Positions 17,300 through 24,572 of a stretch of DNA of 49,354 bases are shown here, one piece after another. This DNA comes from Roseburia sp. (GTDB lineage Bacteria; Bacillota; Clostridia; Lachnospirales; Lachnospiraceae). Below the pieces are notes generated by a model. That model was not told where the DNA came from and did not search any database. It worked only from the letters and a program-made list of their open reading frames with translations. The position numbers and the translations under genes are program-made. Positions within the stretch are counted from its first letter, which is position 1. The number at the start of each line of letters is the position of its first letter. Where the stretch lies: contig JAMPIG010000015.1 of assembly GCA_023662875.1 (NCBI GenBank), positions 1 to 49,354 on the forward strand, written 5' to 3'.

Positions 17300-18049
17300 C
17301 TACTTCCCCATATGGTTGATCCGGTTCGCCAGAAAGCCCGCTCCAAAGCCATTGTCGATATTGACGACCGAAACCCCGCTGGCGCAGGAATTCAGCATCG
17401 ACAGAAGCGCAGACAATCCCTGAAAGGAAGCGCCGTAGCCCACGCTGGTCGGCACCGCGATCACCGGACAGTCCGCAAGACCGCCGATCACGCTGGCCAG
17501 CGCCCCTTCCATTCCCGCGATGGCGATGATGACGCTGGCGCTCATGATCTCGTCCAGATGGGCCAGCGTCCTGTGCAGCCCCGCTACCCCGACATCATAC
17601 AGCCTGACGACCTCGCTGCCGAGCACCTCCGCCGTCAAAGCCGCCTCCTCCGCCACTGGAATATCGCTGGTCCCGCCCGTCGCCACGACGACCCTGCCGA
17701 TTCCGTCCGCCCGAGGAATCCTGCCGATGACGCCGCACCTCGCTTCCCGGTAGTAAGCCAGCTGCAGCGCCTTGCCGACCTCCTCAGCCGCTTCTGCGGA
17801 AAGCCGGGTGATCAGAATGGTTTCCTGGCCGTTCTTCAGCATGGTCTCCGCAATCCCTGCGATCTGCTCAGGGGTCTTTCCCGCGCCGTAAATTACCTCC
17901 GCCGCCCCCTGCCGGAGCTTTCGGTGCAGATCCACCTTGGCATACCCGATATCCTCGAAGGGCTTTGCTTTCAGCTTCAGCGCCGCCTCCTCCACAGATA
18001 CCGCTCCGCTCCTGACCTCCTCCAACAGTTTTCTGATATCCTGACTCAT
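17300..18049 (-). CDS. larB: Pyridinium-3,5-biscarboxylic acid mononucleotide synthase LarB
   Basis: LarB carboxylates and hydrolyses nicotinic acid adenine dinucleotide to P2CMN, the first step to the nickel pincer nucleotide. The 249-residue protein has an N-terminal helical part (DLHRKLRQGAAEVIYGAGKT) and a PurE/AIR-carboxylase-like domain with ATGGTSDIPVAEEA, VGVAGLHRTL and AIAGMEGALASVIGG, ending VVNIDNGFGAGFLA. It overlaps larE by 4 bp (ATGA), showing translational coupling, and precedes larC by 49 bp. Length and motifs are normal. Confidence 0.95.
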   Translation of the reverse strand: MSQDIRKLLEEVRSGAVSVEEAALKLKAKPFEDIGYAKVDLHRKLRQGAAEVIYGAGKTPEQIAGIAETMLKNGQETILITRLSAEAAEEVGKALQLAYYREARCGVIGRIPRADGIGRVVVATGGTSDIPVAEEAALTAEVLGSEVVRLYDVGVAGLHRTLAHLDEIMSASVIIAIAGMEGALASVIGGLADCPVIAVPTSVGYGASFQGLSALLSMLNSCASGVSVVNIDNGFGAGFLANRINHMGK

Positions 18050-18792
18050 CCCCTTACCTCCAGATCAAGCGAAACCGTTTTATAGTATTTTTTCAGCTCC
18101 TCCAAAATCTCTCGGCGGCACTCCAGCAGCCGCCCCAGCTGCGCCTCCCGCAGCTGCAGTCTCCCGTGTCCGTCCTGCCAGCGCACCCGAAAGTCCATAA
18201 ATCCTAAAGACGCCAGATACTTCTCCGCCGCCTCCGTAGCCGCCAGCTTTTCCGTTGTAATCTCCTCTCCGGCGGGAATTCTGGTCGCCAGACAGGCGTA
18301 GGCAGGCTTGTCCCAGGTAAAAAGCCCGGCCTCCCGGGAAAGTCTGCGTATCTCCGCTTTTGTCAGGCCGCACTCCCGCAGGGGCGAGCGCACGGCCAGC
18401 TCCCCCAGAGCCCGCATTCCGGGCCGGTCTCCCGCGTCGTCGGAAGCGTTCGTCCCGTCCAGCAGCAGCGAAAAGCCGTCCTCCTCCGCCGCTTCCCGAA
18501 TCCTTCGAAAAATTCTCTTCTTACAAAAATAACACCTGTCTGGAGGGTTCCCCGCAATCATCCCATCCGAAAGAACCGTCTCCTCCAACACCGTCAGCTC
18601 CGCTCCCAGCTCCTCCGCCAGCCGCTTCCCGTCCTCCAGCTCAAACCCGGGCTGAAACTCCGTTTTCACATAATAAGCCCGCGTCCGCTTTCCGTATTTC
18701 TTCGCCGCATACAGAAGGTAAGCCGAATCCACGCCTCCGGAAAAGGCTACCGCCGTCTCTGGGTTTTCTTTAAAAAACACCTGTAATGTCAA
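18046..18792 (-). CDS. larE: ATP-dependent sulfurtransferase LarE
   Basis: LarE adenylates the mononucleotide carboxylates and replaces their oxygen with sulfur. The PP-loop motif SGGVDSAYLLY opens the protein, and the conserved Cys sits in YACLATRIPAG (about residue 167). Two extra cysteines in NPPDRCYFCKK (about 87 and 90) suggest the three-Cys form reported to hold a [4Fe-4S] cluster, rather than the self-sacrificing single-Cys form; that is inference. I place the start at TTG 18792-18790, preceded by GGGAGG with 7-nt spacing, giving 248 residues. First gene of the larE-larB-larC unit, with a promoter at 18833-18861. Confidence 0.92.
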   Translation of the reverse strand: MTLQVFFKENPETAVAFSGGVDSAYLLYAAKKYGKRTRAYYVKTEFQPGFELEDGKRLAEELGAELTVLEETVLSDGMIAGNPPDRCYFCKKRIFRRIREAAEEDGFSLLLDGTNASDDAGDRPGMRALGELAVRSPLRECGLTKAEIRRLSREAGLFTWDKPAYACLATRIPAGEEITTEKLAATEAAEKYLASLGFMDFRVRWQDGHGRLQLREAQLGRLLECRREILEELKKYYKTVSLDLEVRG

Positions 18793-18832
18793 ATTCCCGC
18801 CTCCCTGCTTAAAAGCAAACAAAACCAACCTC

Positions 18833-18861
18833 AGTATAGCATTGCCCTCCCCTCAAGTCAA
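18833..18861 (-). promoter_or_regulatory. Promoter of the lar operon
   Basis: Minus strand TTGACT (18861-18856), 17-bp spacer, TATACT (18838-18833), 41 nt before the larE TTG start. Confidence 0.65.
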
Positions 18862-19112
18862 CCGACACATTTTCCGGCAGCCGTTCCGACTGTCGGCAGC
18901 TTTTACCGGAATGCAAAACGACAGGCTCACCTTTCCGCGACTCGTAGCCGACAGTCGTTCCGGCGAAGACTGTGCCTGGTGTTGGCTCTTAGCGAGGTAC
19001 TTTCGAGCTTAGCGACCGCTGCGTCAGGCCCCCAGGCGCAGGCGTGTCTGAGCCGGATGCGGTGCGGCTGTCGGTGTCTTTTGCCACAGTAAAATTTCCT
19101 GTCAAGATAAGA
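18862..19112. other. Gene-free stretch with short inverted and direct repeats
   Basis: I see no gene in these 251 bases. ACTGTCGGC near 18889 and its reverse complement GCCGACAGT near 18948 form an inverted pair, and CTTAGCGA occurs twice around 18990-19016. It may be a structured RNA or an intergenic repeat; no promoter or terminator is evident inside it. Confidence 0.35.
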
Positions 19113-19141
19113 TAGACGAAAAGAACAGTCTGTGCTAAAAT
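19113..19141 (+). promoter_or_regulatory. Candidate promoter of the CPBP protease gene
   Basis: TAGACG (19113-19118), 17-bp spacer, TAAAAT (19136-19141). Confidence 0.5.
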
Positions 19142-19171
19142 GAAAGCACCTGACGAAGTTCAGACAGACAA

Positions 19172-19193
19172 TGGAATGTGAATTCACATTCCA
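19172..19193 (+). promoter_or_regulatory. 22-bp perfect palindrome, candidate operator
   Basis: The core GGAATGTGAATTCACATTCC, flanked by T and A, is a perfect palindrome between the candidate promoter and the CPBP start codon. It could be a repressor site or a small RNA hairpin. Confidence 0.55.
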
Positions 19194-19234
19194 GGGAAAT
19201 TCCATCGTTACGAATCAGAAAGAGGAAACTACCT

Positions 19235-20113
19235 ATGAAAAATGTGATGCGAAAAATCGGAAGAATTATTGTGGCGTTCCTGCCTGTGGCGGCATGCCTC
19301 CTGCTCCAGATCGGGGTATCGATTGCGGCGGGGATCGTAATCACCCTTGCAGCCATGCTGAATCCTTCGTCCGGCGCTGTCGGCGCTGAGGATATCAATC
19401 AGTTGGCATCCCAACTTCTCCTGGAAAATATTATGAGCATCCAGATCGCCTCGCAGATCGCCATGCTGATCGTATTCGGCTGCTGGTACTATTTTGCCTA
19501 CGGTCGGAAAAAGAGGCCGGAGACGGCGGAGAAGCCCGACGCTCTCCATGTGGCCCTCCTTCTGCCGATGGGCCTGCTCCTGCAGTTTGGCATCAGCAGC
19601 GTCCTCTCCCTGATCGAGGCTGTAGCTCCCCAGGTCATGGAAGGCTACAACGAGCTGATGGAGCTGGCCGGGCTGGGAGAAATGTCTCCGCTCGCCATGA
19701 TCGCCGTCTCCATTATGGCCCCTTTGTCCGAGGAAGTGCTCTGCCGCGGCGTCATCCTGCGGCTGGCGGAGAGAGTCAGCCCCCGCTTCTGGGTGGCAAA
19801 CTTCATCCAGGCTCTGGCCTTCGGCATCCTCCACGGCAATCTGGTACAGGGTTCCTACGCGTTCCTGCTGGGCCTGCTGTTGGGCTATCTCTACGGAAAA
19901 TACCGGAATATCTGGCTCTGTATGCTGCTGCACGGAGCCATGAACCTCTCAAGCTACCTTGTGAATCCCTTTTACATGTTGTTTCCGGAAAGCGCCCTTC
20001 TTCCGGTATTCCTCGTCGTGCTTGCCGCTTCCATAGTTCTGTTTGTACTATGCCTGCGGCCTTACCTTACAAAAAAACAGGGGCAGGAAAGCAAAACTTC
20101 CCTCACCTTGTAA
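19235..20113 (+). CDS. CPBP-family intramembrane metalloprotease
   Basis: A 292-residue polytopic membrane protein of the CAAX-protease/bacteriocin-processing (Abi) family. The three membrane-embedded motifs are in order: EEVLCRG (EExxxR), FGILHG (FxxxH) and HGAMN (HxxxN). There is an N-terminal membrane segment (about 6-35), a cytoplasmic basic loop RKKRPE and further hydrophobic segments to the C-terminus. The start is at 19235, where AGAGGAAA precedes the ATG. It has its own promoter and an upstream palindrome. Substrate unknown; bacteriocin immunity or peptide maturation are typical roles. Confidence 0.88.
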   Translation: MKNVMRKIGRIIVAFLPVAACLLLQIGVSIAAGIVITLAAMLNPSSGAVGAEDINQLASQLLLENIMSIQIASQIAMLIVFGCWYYFAYGRKKRPETAEKPDALHVALLLPMGLLLQFGISSVLSLIEAVAPQVMEGYNELMELAGLGEMSPLAMIAVSIMAPLSEEVLCRGVILRLAERVSPRFWVANFIQALAFGILHGNLVQGSYAFLLGLLLGYLYGKYRNIWLCMLLHGAMNLSSYLVNPFYMLFPESALLPVFLVVLAASIVLFVLCLRPYLTKKQGQESKTSLTL

Positions 20114-20309
20114 TTCTATTGCTTCGGCGCTCCGGAGTCTTTCTGCAGAGCCGTAAAGCCAGGCGCAATTCAGCGCCATAAACAGGCTCGAAAGGCTCCG
20201 CGAGAATTCTTTCGTTATAAATAACAACCGTTTTTAGTTTCATAGCCTCTATTTCAGAACCTCTATCCCATGTCTGACAGCTCAATGCTTTCTTCTCATA
20301 ACATGCGCT

Positions 20310-22598
20310 CTATATTCCCTGCTCCTGCACGATTCCCTTCCTCACAAAGTACTCTACAATCATCCTCTGCACCTTCGGCGGATACTTCAGCAATTTATAG
20401 GGGACTCCTGACTGACTTACCTTTTCCACAATTATAATTCCGTACTCTGTCCCCTTCTCCGTGGGCAGCTTAAGAAACGAACCATTGATATTCTGCTCAC
20501 TGACCAGCCCCTCCGCCATCAGCCAGGCCAGCATTTCGCCTAAAGCAGCCTTCTTGACTCCTTCCACAGTACAGATGCGGTTCAATTCTTCCTTAATTTC
20601 CGAGGCATAGAGAGAATCCCGATATAGAAAGTCATCCGCGTCATTTTCCGTCAAATAGAACGCCCCTTTTCTACCCTTCCTGGATTTCCCTTTCCTTCCG
20701 CCGTCTGCATTTCCGGCCCCATCCTTCCGGCTCCCGGCTTCCTCCCCCGCCATACTGACGACCGCGCCCGGATGCGCCTCCAGGAACAGCCGGATTGCCT
20801 CCAGGAATCTCGCTCCGTACTTCTCCCGCTTGTTCTCTCCTACCCCGGATACCCGCAACAGCTCCCGCTCATCCCCCGGCAGCTTTACACACATATCAAT
20901 CAACGTCTTATCCCCGAACACAATATAAGGCGGCAGCCCCTCCTCCCGGGCAATCTCCCGCCGCAGCCCCCGCAGCGCCTCAAACAGGTCATATCCCGCC
21001 CCCGTAAGGACATCCGTGCTCCTTTTATGGGCGGAACGACTCCTCCGCTCCGGCTCCTTTTCCTCGTGGACGCGCAGAATCACCCGGCGGCCTTCCTCCT
21101 TTAGCGGCTCGATATTGCCCAGCCGCAAAACGCTGTACTGATCCTCTGTCTGATAGAGATACCCCTCCGCCACCATCTGATAAATCAGAGAACGGATTTC
21201 ATCCTCACCGCTGTCTTTCAATTTCCCAAAGGAACGGTAACTTACCGTCCCAAGCTCCCGCAGCCTGGCTCGGTTTGCCCCCTGCAAGGTTCCGATAACA
21301 ACCGTTATTCCATATCGTCCCCTCGTCTCGGCCACACAGTTGACCACCCACTTCGCTTCCTCCGTTCTGTCGACTTCACGATATTCCCTCTGGCAGCCTC
21401 CGCAATTACCGCAGGGGTTCCCTGTCCTTTCCCCAAAGTAATTCAGGATATAATTCCGCAGGCATCCCGCCGTCCTGCAGTAACCCTCCATAATCTGGAG
21501 CCGCCGGATATCCCTCTGCTTTACTCCTTCGATCTCCTCTTCGTCCAAGTCCGAAAAATCCTTTTTCTCCAGAAGAAACTTATTGATCAGAATGTCCTGA
21601 GGCGAAAAAAGCAGGATGCATTGCGCCGGCTCCCCGTCCCTTCCCGCGCGGCCGGCCTCCTGATAATAATTCTCCATACTCTGCGGCATATTATAGTGAA
21701 TCACATACCGGACGTCCGACTTATCGATCCCCATTCCAAAAGCGTTGGTAGCCACCATCACAGGCAGCCTGTCATACAGAAAATTTTCCTGGCTTTCCTT
21801 TCTGGCACCGCTCTCCATCCCCGCATGATATTTTGCTGCCAAAACGCCCCTTGCCAGAAGCTTCTCATAAAGCTCATCCACGTTCTTTCTGGTGGCACAG
21901 TAAATGATACCGCTGTCCTCCGGGTGCTTCTCCACATAATCGATGACATAAGTGTCTTTTCCTCGGATACTCTCCACGCTGTAATAAAGATTCGCCCGGT
22001 CAAATCCTGTTACGGTCACCTTCGGATTCCGCAGCTTCAGCGCGCATAAAATATCATCCGTTACTTCTTTCGTTGCCGTCGCGGTAAAGGCGCTGACAAT
22101 CGGGCGCGTCGGCAGACCTTCGATAAACTCTACGATCTTCAGGTAGCTTGGCCGAAAATCCTGGCCCCACTGAGAAATACAATGCGCCTCGTCCACTGTC
22201 ACCATCGAAATCTCTGCCTGCCCGGCAAAGCATAAGAACTCCTGGCTGAGAAGCCGCTCCGGCGCGACATAGATAATCTTGTACGCTCCGTTTTCCGCCA
22301 GCTTCAAAGCCCTCCGAATCTGCGTCTCCGTCAGCGAGGAATTGATATAGGCGGCATGAATCCCCGCCTCGTTCAGGGCTCTGACCTGATCCTGCATCAG
22401 GGAAATCAGCGGTGAAATAACAATCGTTATCCCTGAAAACAGCAGGGCGGGAATCTGATAACAGATCGACTTTCCCGCCCCCGTCGGCATAACGGCCAGA
22501 CTGTCCTGCCCGTTCAAAATCGCCTGGATAATCTCTTCCTGTCCCCTCCGGAAGGACTCATATCCAAAATAGAATTTTAAGGTTTCTTTTGGGCTCAT
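20310..22598 (-). CDS. recQ: ATP-dependent DNA helicase RecQ
   Basis: A 762-residue 3'-5' superfamily 2 helicase. Motif I is MPTGAGKSICYQIP, motif II is VDEAHCISQWGQDFR, with the RecQ aromatic loop, and motif VI is QEAGRAGRDG. The zinc-binding RQC segment has CRTAGCLRNYILNYFGE and CGNCGGCQ. An HRDC domain (about 540-610) is followed by a basic Gly/Lys linker and a C-terminal winged-helix-like domain, a long form common in Clostridia. The ribosome site is GAGGACAAGGAG just before the ATG. The upstream three-gene cassette ends 32 bp before this start with no visible terminator, so recQ may be read from its promoter. Confidence 0.95.
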   Translation of the reverse strand: MSPKETLKFYFGYESFRRGQEEIIQAILNGQDSLAVMPTGAGKSICYQIPALLFSGITIVISPLISLMQDQVRALNEAGIHAAYINSSLTETQIRRALKLAENGAYKIIYVAPERLLSQEFLCFAGQAEISMVTVDEAHCISQWGQDFRPSYLKIVEFIEGLPTRPIVSAFTATATKEVTDDILCALKLRNPKVTVTGFDRANLYYSVESIRGKDTYVIDYVEKHPEDSGIIYCATRKNVDELYEKLLARGVLAAKYHAGMESGARKESQENFLYDRLPVMVATNAFGMGIDKSDVRYVIHYNMPQSMENYYQEAGRAGRDGEPAQCILLFSPQDILINKFLLEKKDFSDLDEEEIEGVKQRDIRRLQIMEGYCRTAGCLRNYILNYFGERTGNPCGNCGGCQREYREVDRTEEAKWVVNCVAETRGRYGITVVIGTLQGANRARLRELGTVSYRSFGKLKDSGEDEIRSLIYQMVAEGYLYQTEDQYSVLRLGNIEPLKEEGRRVILRVHEEKEPERRSRSAHKRSTDVLTGAGYDLFEALRGLRREIAREEGLPPYIVFGDKTLIDMCVKLPGDERELLRVSGVGENKREKYGARFLEAIRLFLEAHPGAVVSMAGEEAGSRKDGAGNADGGRKGKSRKGRKGAFYLTENDADDFLYRDSLYASEIKEELNRICTVEGVKKAALGEMLAWLMAEGLVSEQNINGSFLKLPTEKGTEYGIIIVEKVSQSGVPYKLLKYPPKVQRMIVEYFVRKGIVQEQGI

Positions 22599-22630
22599 AG
22601 CTCCTTGTCCTCGATGTAGTGTTTTAGCTA

Positions 22631-23059
22631 TTACAAATACGGCCGTATTTGAAACTCTGTGATCTCCCCTTCTTTTTTGCTCACCAGTTCAAACAAATTT
22701 TCTTTTGTAGCAAACAAATTCTTCGGATTTCGACCAATAATAAGATACTGATTATTCCCGTCTGTGGAAATATATTTTCTCGCCTCGTCATTTAACAGAA
22801 TATCCGCATTATCTATTACAATCAATTTTCCTCTTGTTTGTTTCAGAATTTCGTGAATATTTCTTTGATAATCCAAATAATTGAAACAGACAATACTTGA
22901 GTTTAACGCCATGCATTCTTTTATACATAAAAACACAACTGTCTTCCCGGTTGCCGACGGGCCGGTAAGAAGCGTAAGATTGTTTGTAAAAGTAAAATTT
23001 ATAACAAATGAAGTATGAACCGTTGAAAAATGCTCCATTATGATTGGTTTACTTTTCAT
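22631..23059 (-). CDS. Minimal P-loop ATPase (third gene of the unknown cassette)
   Basis: A 142-residue ATPase-like protein with Walker A GPSATGKT (about 33-40), Walker B LIVIDNADIL (about 79-88) and a sensor-1-like YLIIGRN. It is only a core domain with no C-terminal lid, so it probably acts with partners. The start overlaps the end of the preceding gene by 11 bp, evidence of tight coupling. Base composition is AT-richer than recQ and the lar genes, suggesting acquisition. The last codons form an 18-bp perfect palindrome. Function not recognised. Confidence 0.7.
   Translation of the reverse strand: MKSKPIIMEHFSTVHTSFVINFTFTNNLTLLTGPSATGKTVVFLCIKECMALNSSIVCFNYLDYQRNIHEILKQTRGKLIVIDNADILLNDEARKYISTDGNNQYLIIGRNPKNLFATKENLFELVSKKEGEITEFQIRPYL
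22634..22651. repeat. 18-bp perfect palindrome at the cassette/recQ junction
   Basis: CAAATACGGCCGTATTTG encodes the last six residues of the P-loop ATPase and directly precedes its stop codon, 36 bp before recQ. It could be a weak terminator stem, an operator or an element boundary. Confidence 0.5.
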
Positions 23060-23492
23060 TCTCCCACCATTCCTTTAATGCGTCATAATCCTGAATGATA
23101 TCTGTCTTGCGGACTGTACAGACTCTAACCGGCCCCATGTCAAAAGGAATTAACGCGTAATCGCTGTAAACCGCTCCTTCTTCCATGCCATACAATAGCT
23201 CCAGCGCATTATCACCGCACTCCTTCAAACAAAACACCTTATCGGGATAATATAGAATATTCAAAACAGTTTTACAGCCTGTCGATAGACAGTCAACATC
23301 CAGCGTCACTCCATTAAACGAGGACTCTATCTTGTACTTTCCGAGAAGCTTCGCCCCATCTATCCGCTCCGCAATTTCGCTGGCTCGCTCGTCCAGTTTA
23401 TTTACCGTTTTTTGATTAAAAAACACATCGTTTAATTCAATATACTCCTTGTCCGGCGAAATGTCTTCCTTATTCTTGTAGATTGTAATCAT
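23049..23492 (-). CDS. DUF4869-like protein (second gene of the unknown cassette)
   Basis: A 147-residue soluble protein. MITIYKNKEDI at the start, LSTGCKTVLNILYYPDKVF in the middle and LKECGDNALELLYGMEEG match what I recall of the DUF4869 family of Firmicutes, whose role is unknown. The ATG at 23492 overlaps the stop of the upstream gene (ATGA), with GGAG 9 nt before it; the longer open frame upstream has no site. Its end overlaps the start of the ATPase gene by 11 bp. Confident as a gene; family name moderate. Confidence 0.65.
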   Translation of the reverse strand: MITIYKNKEDISPDKEYIELNDVFFNQKTVNKLDERASEIAERIDGAKLLGKYKIESSFNGVTLDVDCLSTGCKTVLNILYYPDKVFCLKECGDNALELLYGMEEGAVYSDYALIPFDMGPVRVCTVRKTDIIQDYDALKEWWENEK

Positions 23493-24205
23493 AATCCCAG
23501 CTCCATCCTTGCCTTTCCAAATTCGCTCGCTAAAGAAGTTCCAATATAAATACTCTTCATTTTCTCTTCCAGAGACAATCTTTCCGAATCCAAACCACAA
23601 ACATCATCTTTCTCCCTGCCCACCCACTCGCAGCAAGAACAAATCCAGCAATCGCCAATGTTTTTTTTCGATACTTCAAACCCGGTATTTCTTGTCAGAT
23701 CAAACAACAGCTTCGCAGATAACTGCTCGATATTATGGTTCTTCAGATTATCATCATACAACACGATTTCCTGAATCCCCTTATAATTCATCTCGTCCGC
23801 CCGAAAAGCTTCCAGCAACAGTTCTCTGGCCCGAATTTCCGTTGACCTTTTTTCTCGAAATTCATCATCTGGCGCGTAAAGCCAATCCATCAGTTTATCG
23901 AATTCCAAAAGAATAAATTCAAAGCAGATAACATCCAGCAAATGAACATTACTTTTCTTTTCGGCATACTTTTTTAACAACCGCCGCTCCTGATAAGCCT
24001 GCAGATTATCAAAGGAATTGTCAAATACTATGATATACTTGTTTTCACAATCCGGCAATGCCCCTACCGCTTTCACAAGCTCGCTGTTATTCCCTTTGCT
24101 TTCCACGATTATATTAGGATCCAGCTGATGCATCAGCGTTTCCCAGAATACATAGCCCGCTTTGTCTTTATGGTCTTCTATCCATAAATAAATTTTTGTT
24201 GACAT
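23489..24205 (-). CDS. Toprim-like protein (first gene of the unknown cassette)
   Basis: A 238-residue protein of unknown function. It begins with a beta strand and acidic motif (IYLWIEDHKDKAGYVFWETL), followed by IIVESKG, then YIIVFDNSFDN, and a LLDVICFEFILLEF strand/helix. This order of Glu and spaced Asp on hydrophobic strands resembles Toprim-like domains of nucleases; the similarity is by eye. A compact cysteine cluster CWICSCCEW plus a later Cys (about 188-206) looks metal-binding. AGGAG precedes the ATG. First of three overlapping genes, AT-rich, with about 230 AT-rich bases upstream. Confidence 0.6.
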   Translation of the reverse strand: MSTKIYLWIEDHKDKAGYVFWETLMHQLDPNIIVESKGNNSELVKAVGALPDCENKYIIVFDNSFDNLQAYQERRLLKKYAEKKSNVHLLDVICFEFILLEFDKLMDWLYAPDDEFREKRSTEIRARELLLEAFRADEMNYKGIQEIVLYDDNLKNHNIEQLSAKLLFDLTRNTGFEVSKKNIGDCWICSCCEWVGREKDDVCGLDSERLSLEEKMKSIYIGTSLASEFGKARMELGL

Positions 24206-24572
24206 TTGTCCGTCTCCTGTAAATTCTTTAACCGAAATCCACTAAAGCACTTTTTTCATAAGTCATAATTAAAATTTATCGAAATATCCAACCAGTACCA
24301 TTCTTTTACAGGGTACTCTTTCTTATGCTAATCATACACCTCTCTGTATACTATAGCACACTCCCCGCTCAATTTCAATATACACTGCCTCCTGCCCTTT
24401 CCTTTTATCAACAATAATTTAACACTGACTCCCATTCTCCTTACTCTTCCGTCCCCACTCCCATATTTACAAAATCCCCTTTCTTCAGTATACTGAAATC
24501 ACAGGAATGCAAACCCGAAAATACGGGAACCACAGAAATACAAAAATCACATTCCACAGGAGGCGTACCCCC
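24206..24572. other. AT-rich intergenic region between divergent units
   Basis: It contains the start regions of the unknown cassette (leftward) and the GH43 gene (rightward). The only clear symmetric site is TTCAGTATACTGAA at 24484-24497, 75 bp before the GH43 start, a possible operator for sugar-responsive control. No gene is seen inside. Confidence 0.45.
24484..24497 (+). promoter_or_regulatory. 14-bp perfect palindrome upstream of GH43, candidate operator
   Basis: TTCAGTATACTGAA. Its position between the divergent genes and near GH43 fits a repressor site; no regulator gene is next to it. Confidence 0.35.

Noticed and set aside
17248-17352. Upstream ATG extension of larC
   Set aside because: The GTG at 17250 has GGAGG at correct spacing and begins the conserved LarC sequence.
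20103-20285. 60-codon minus-strand frame between the CPBP gene and recQ
   Set aside because: Weak ribosome site, no recognisable family, and basic tail read from the neighbour's 3' region.
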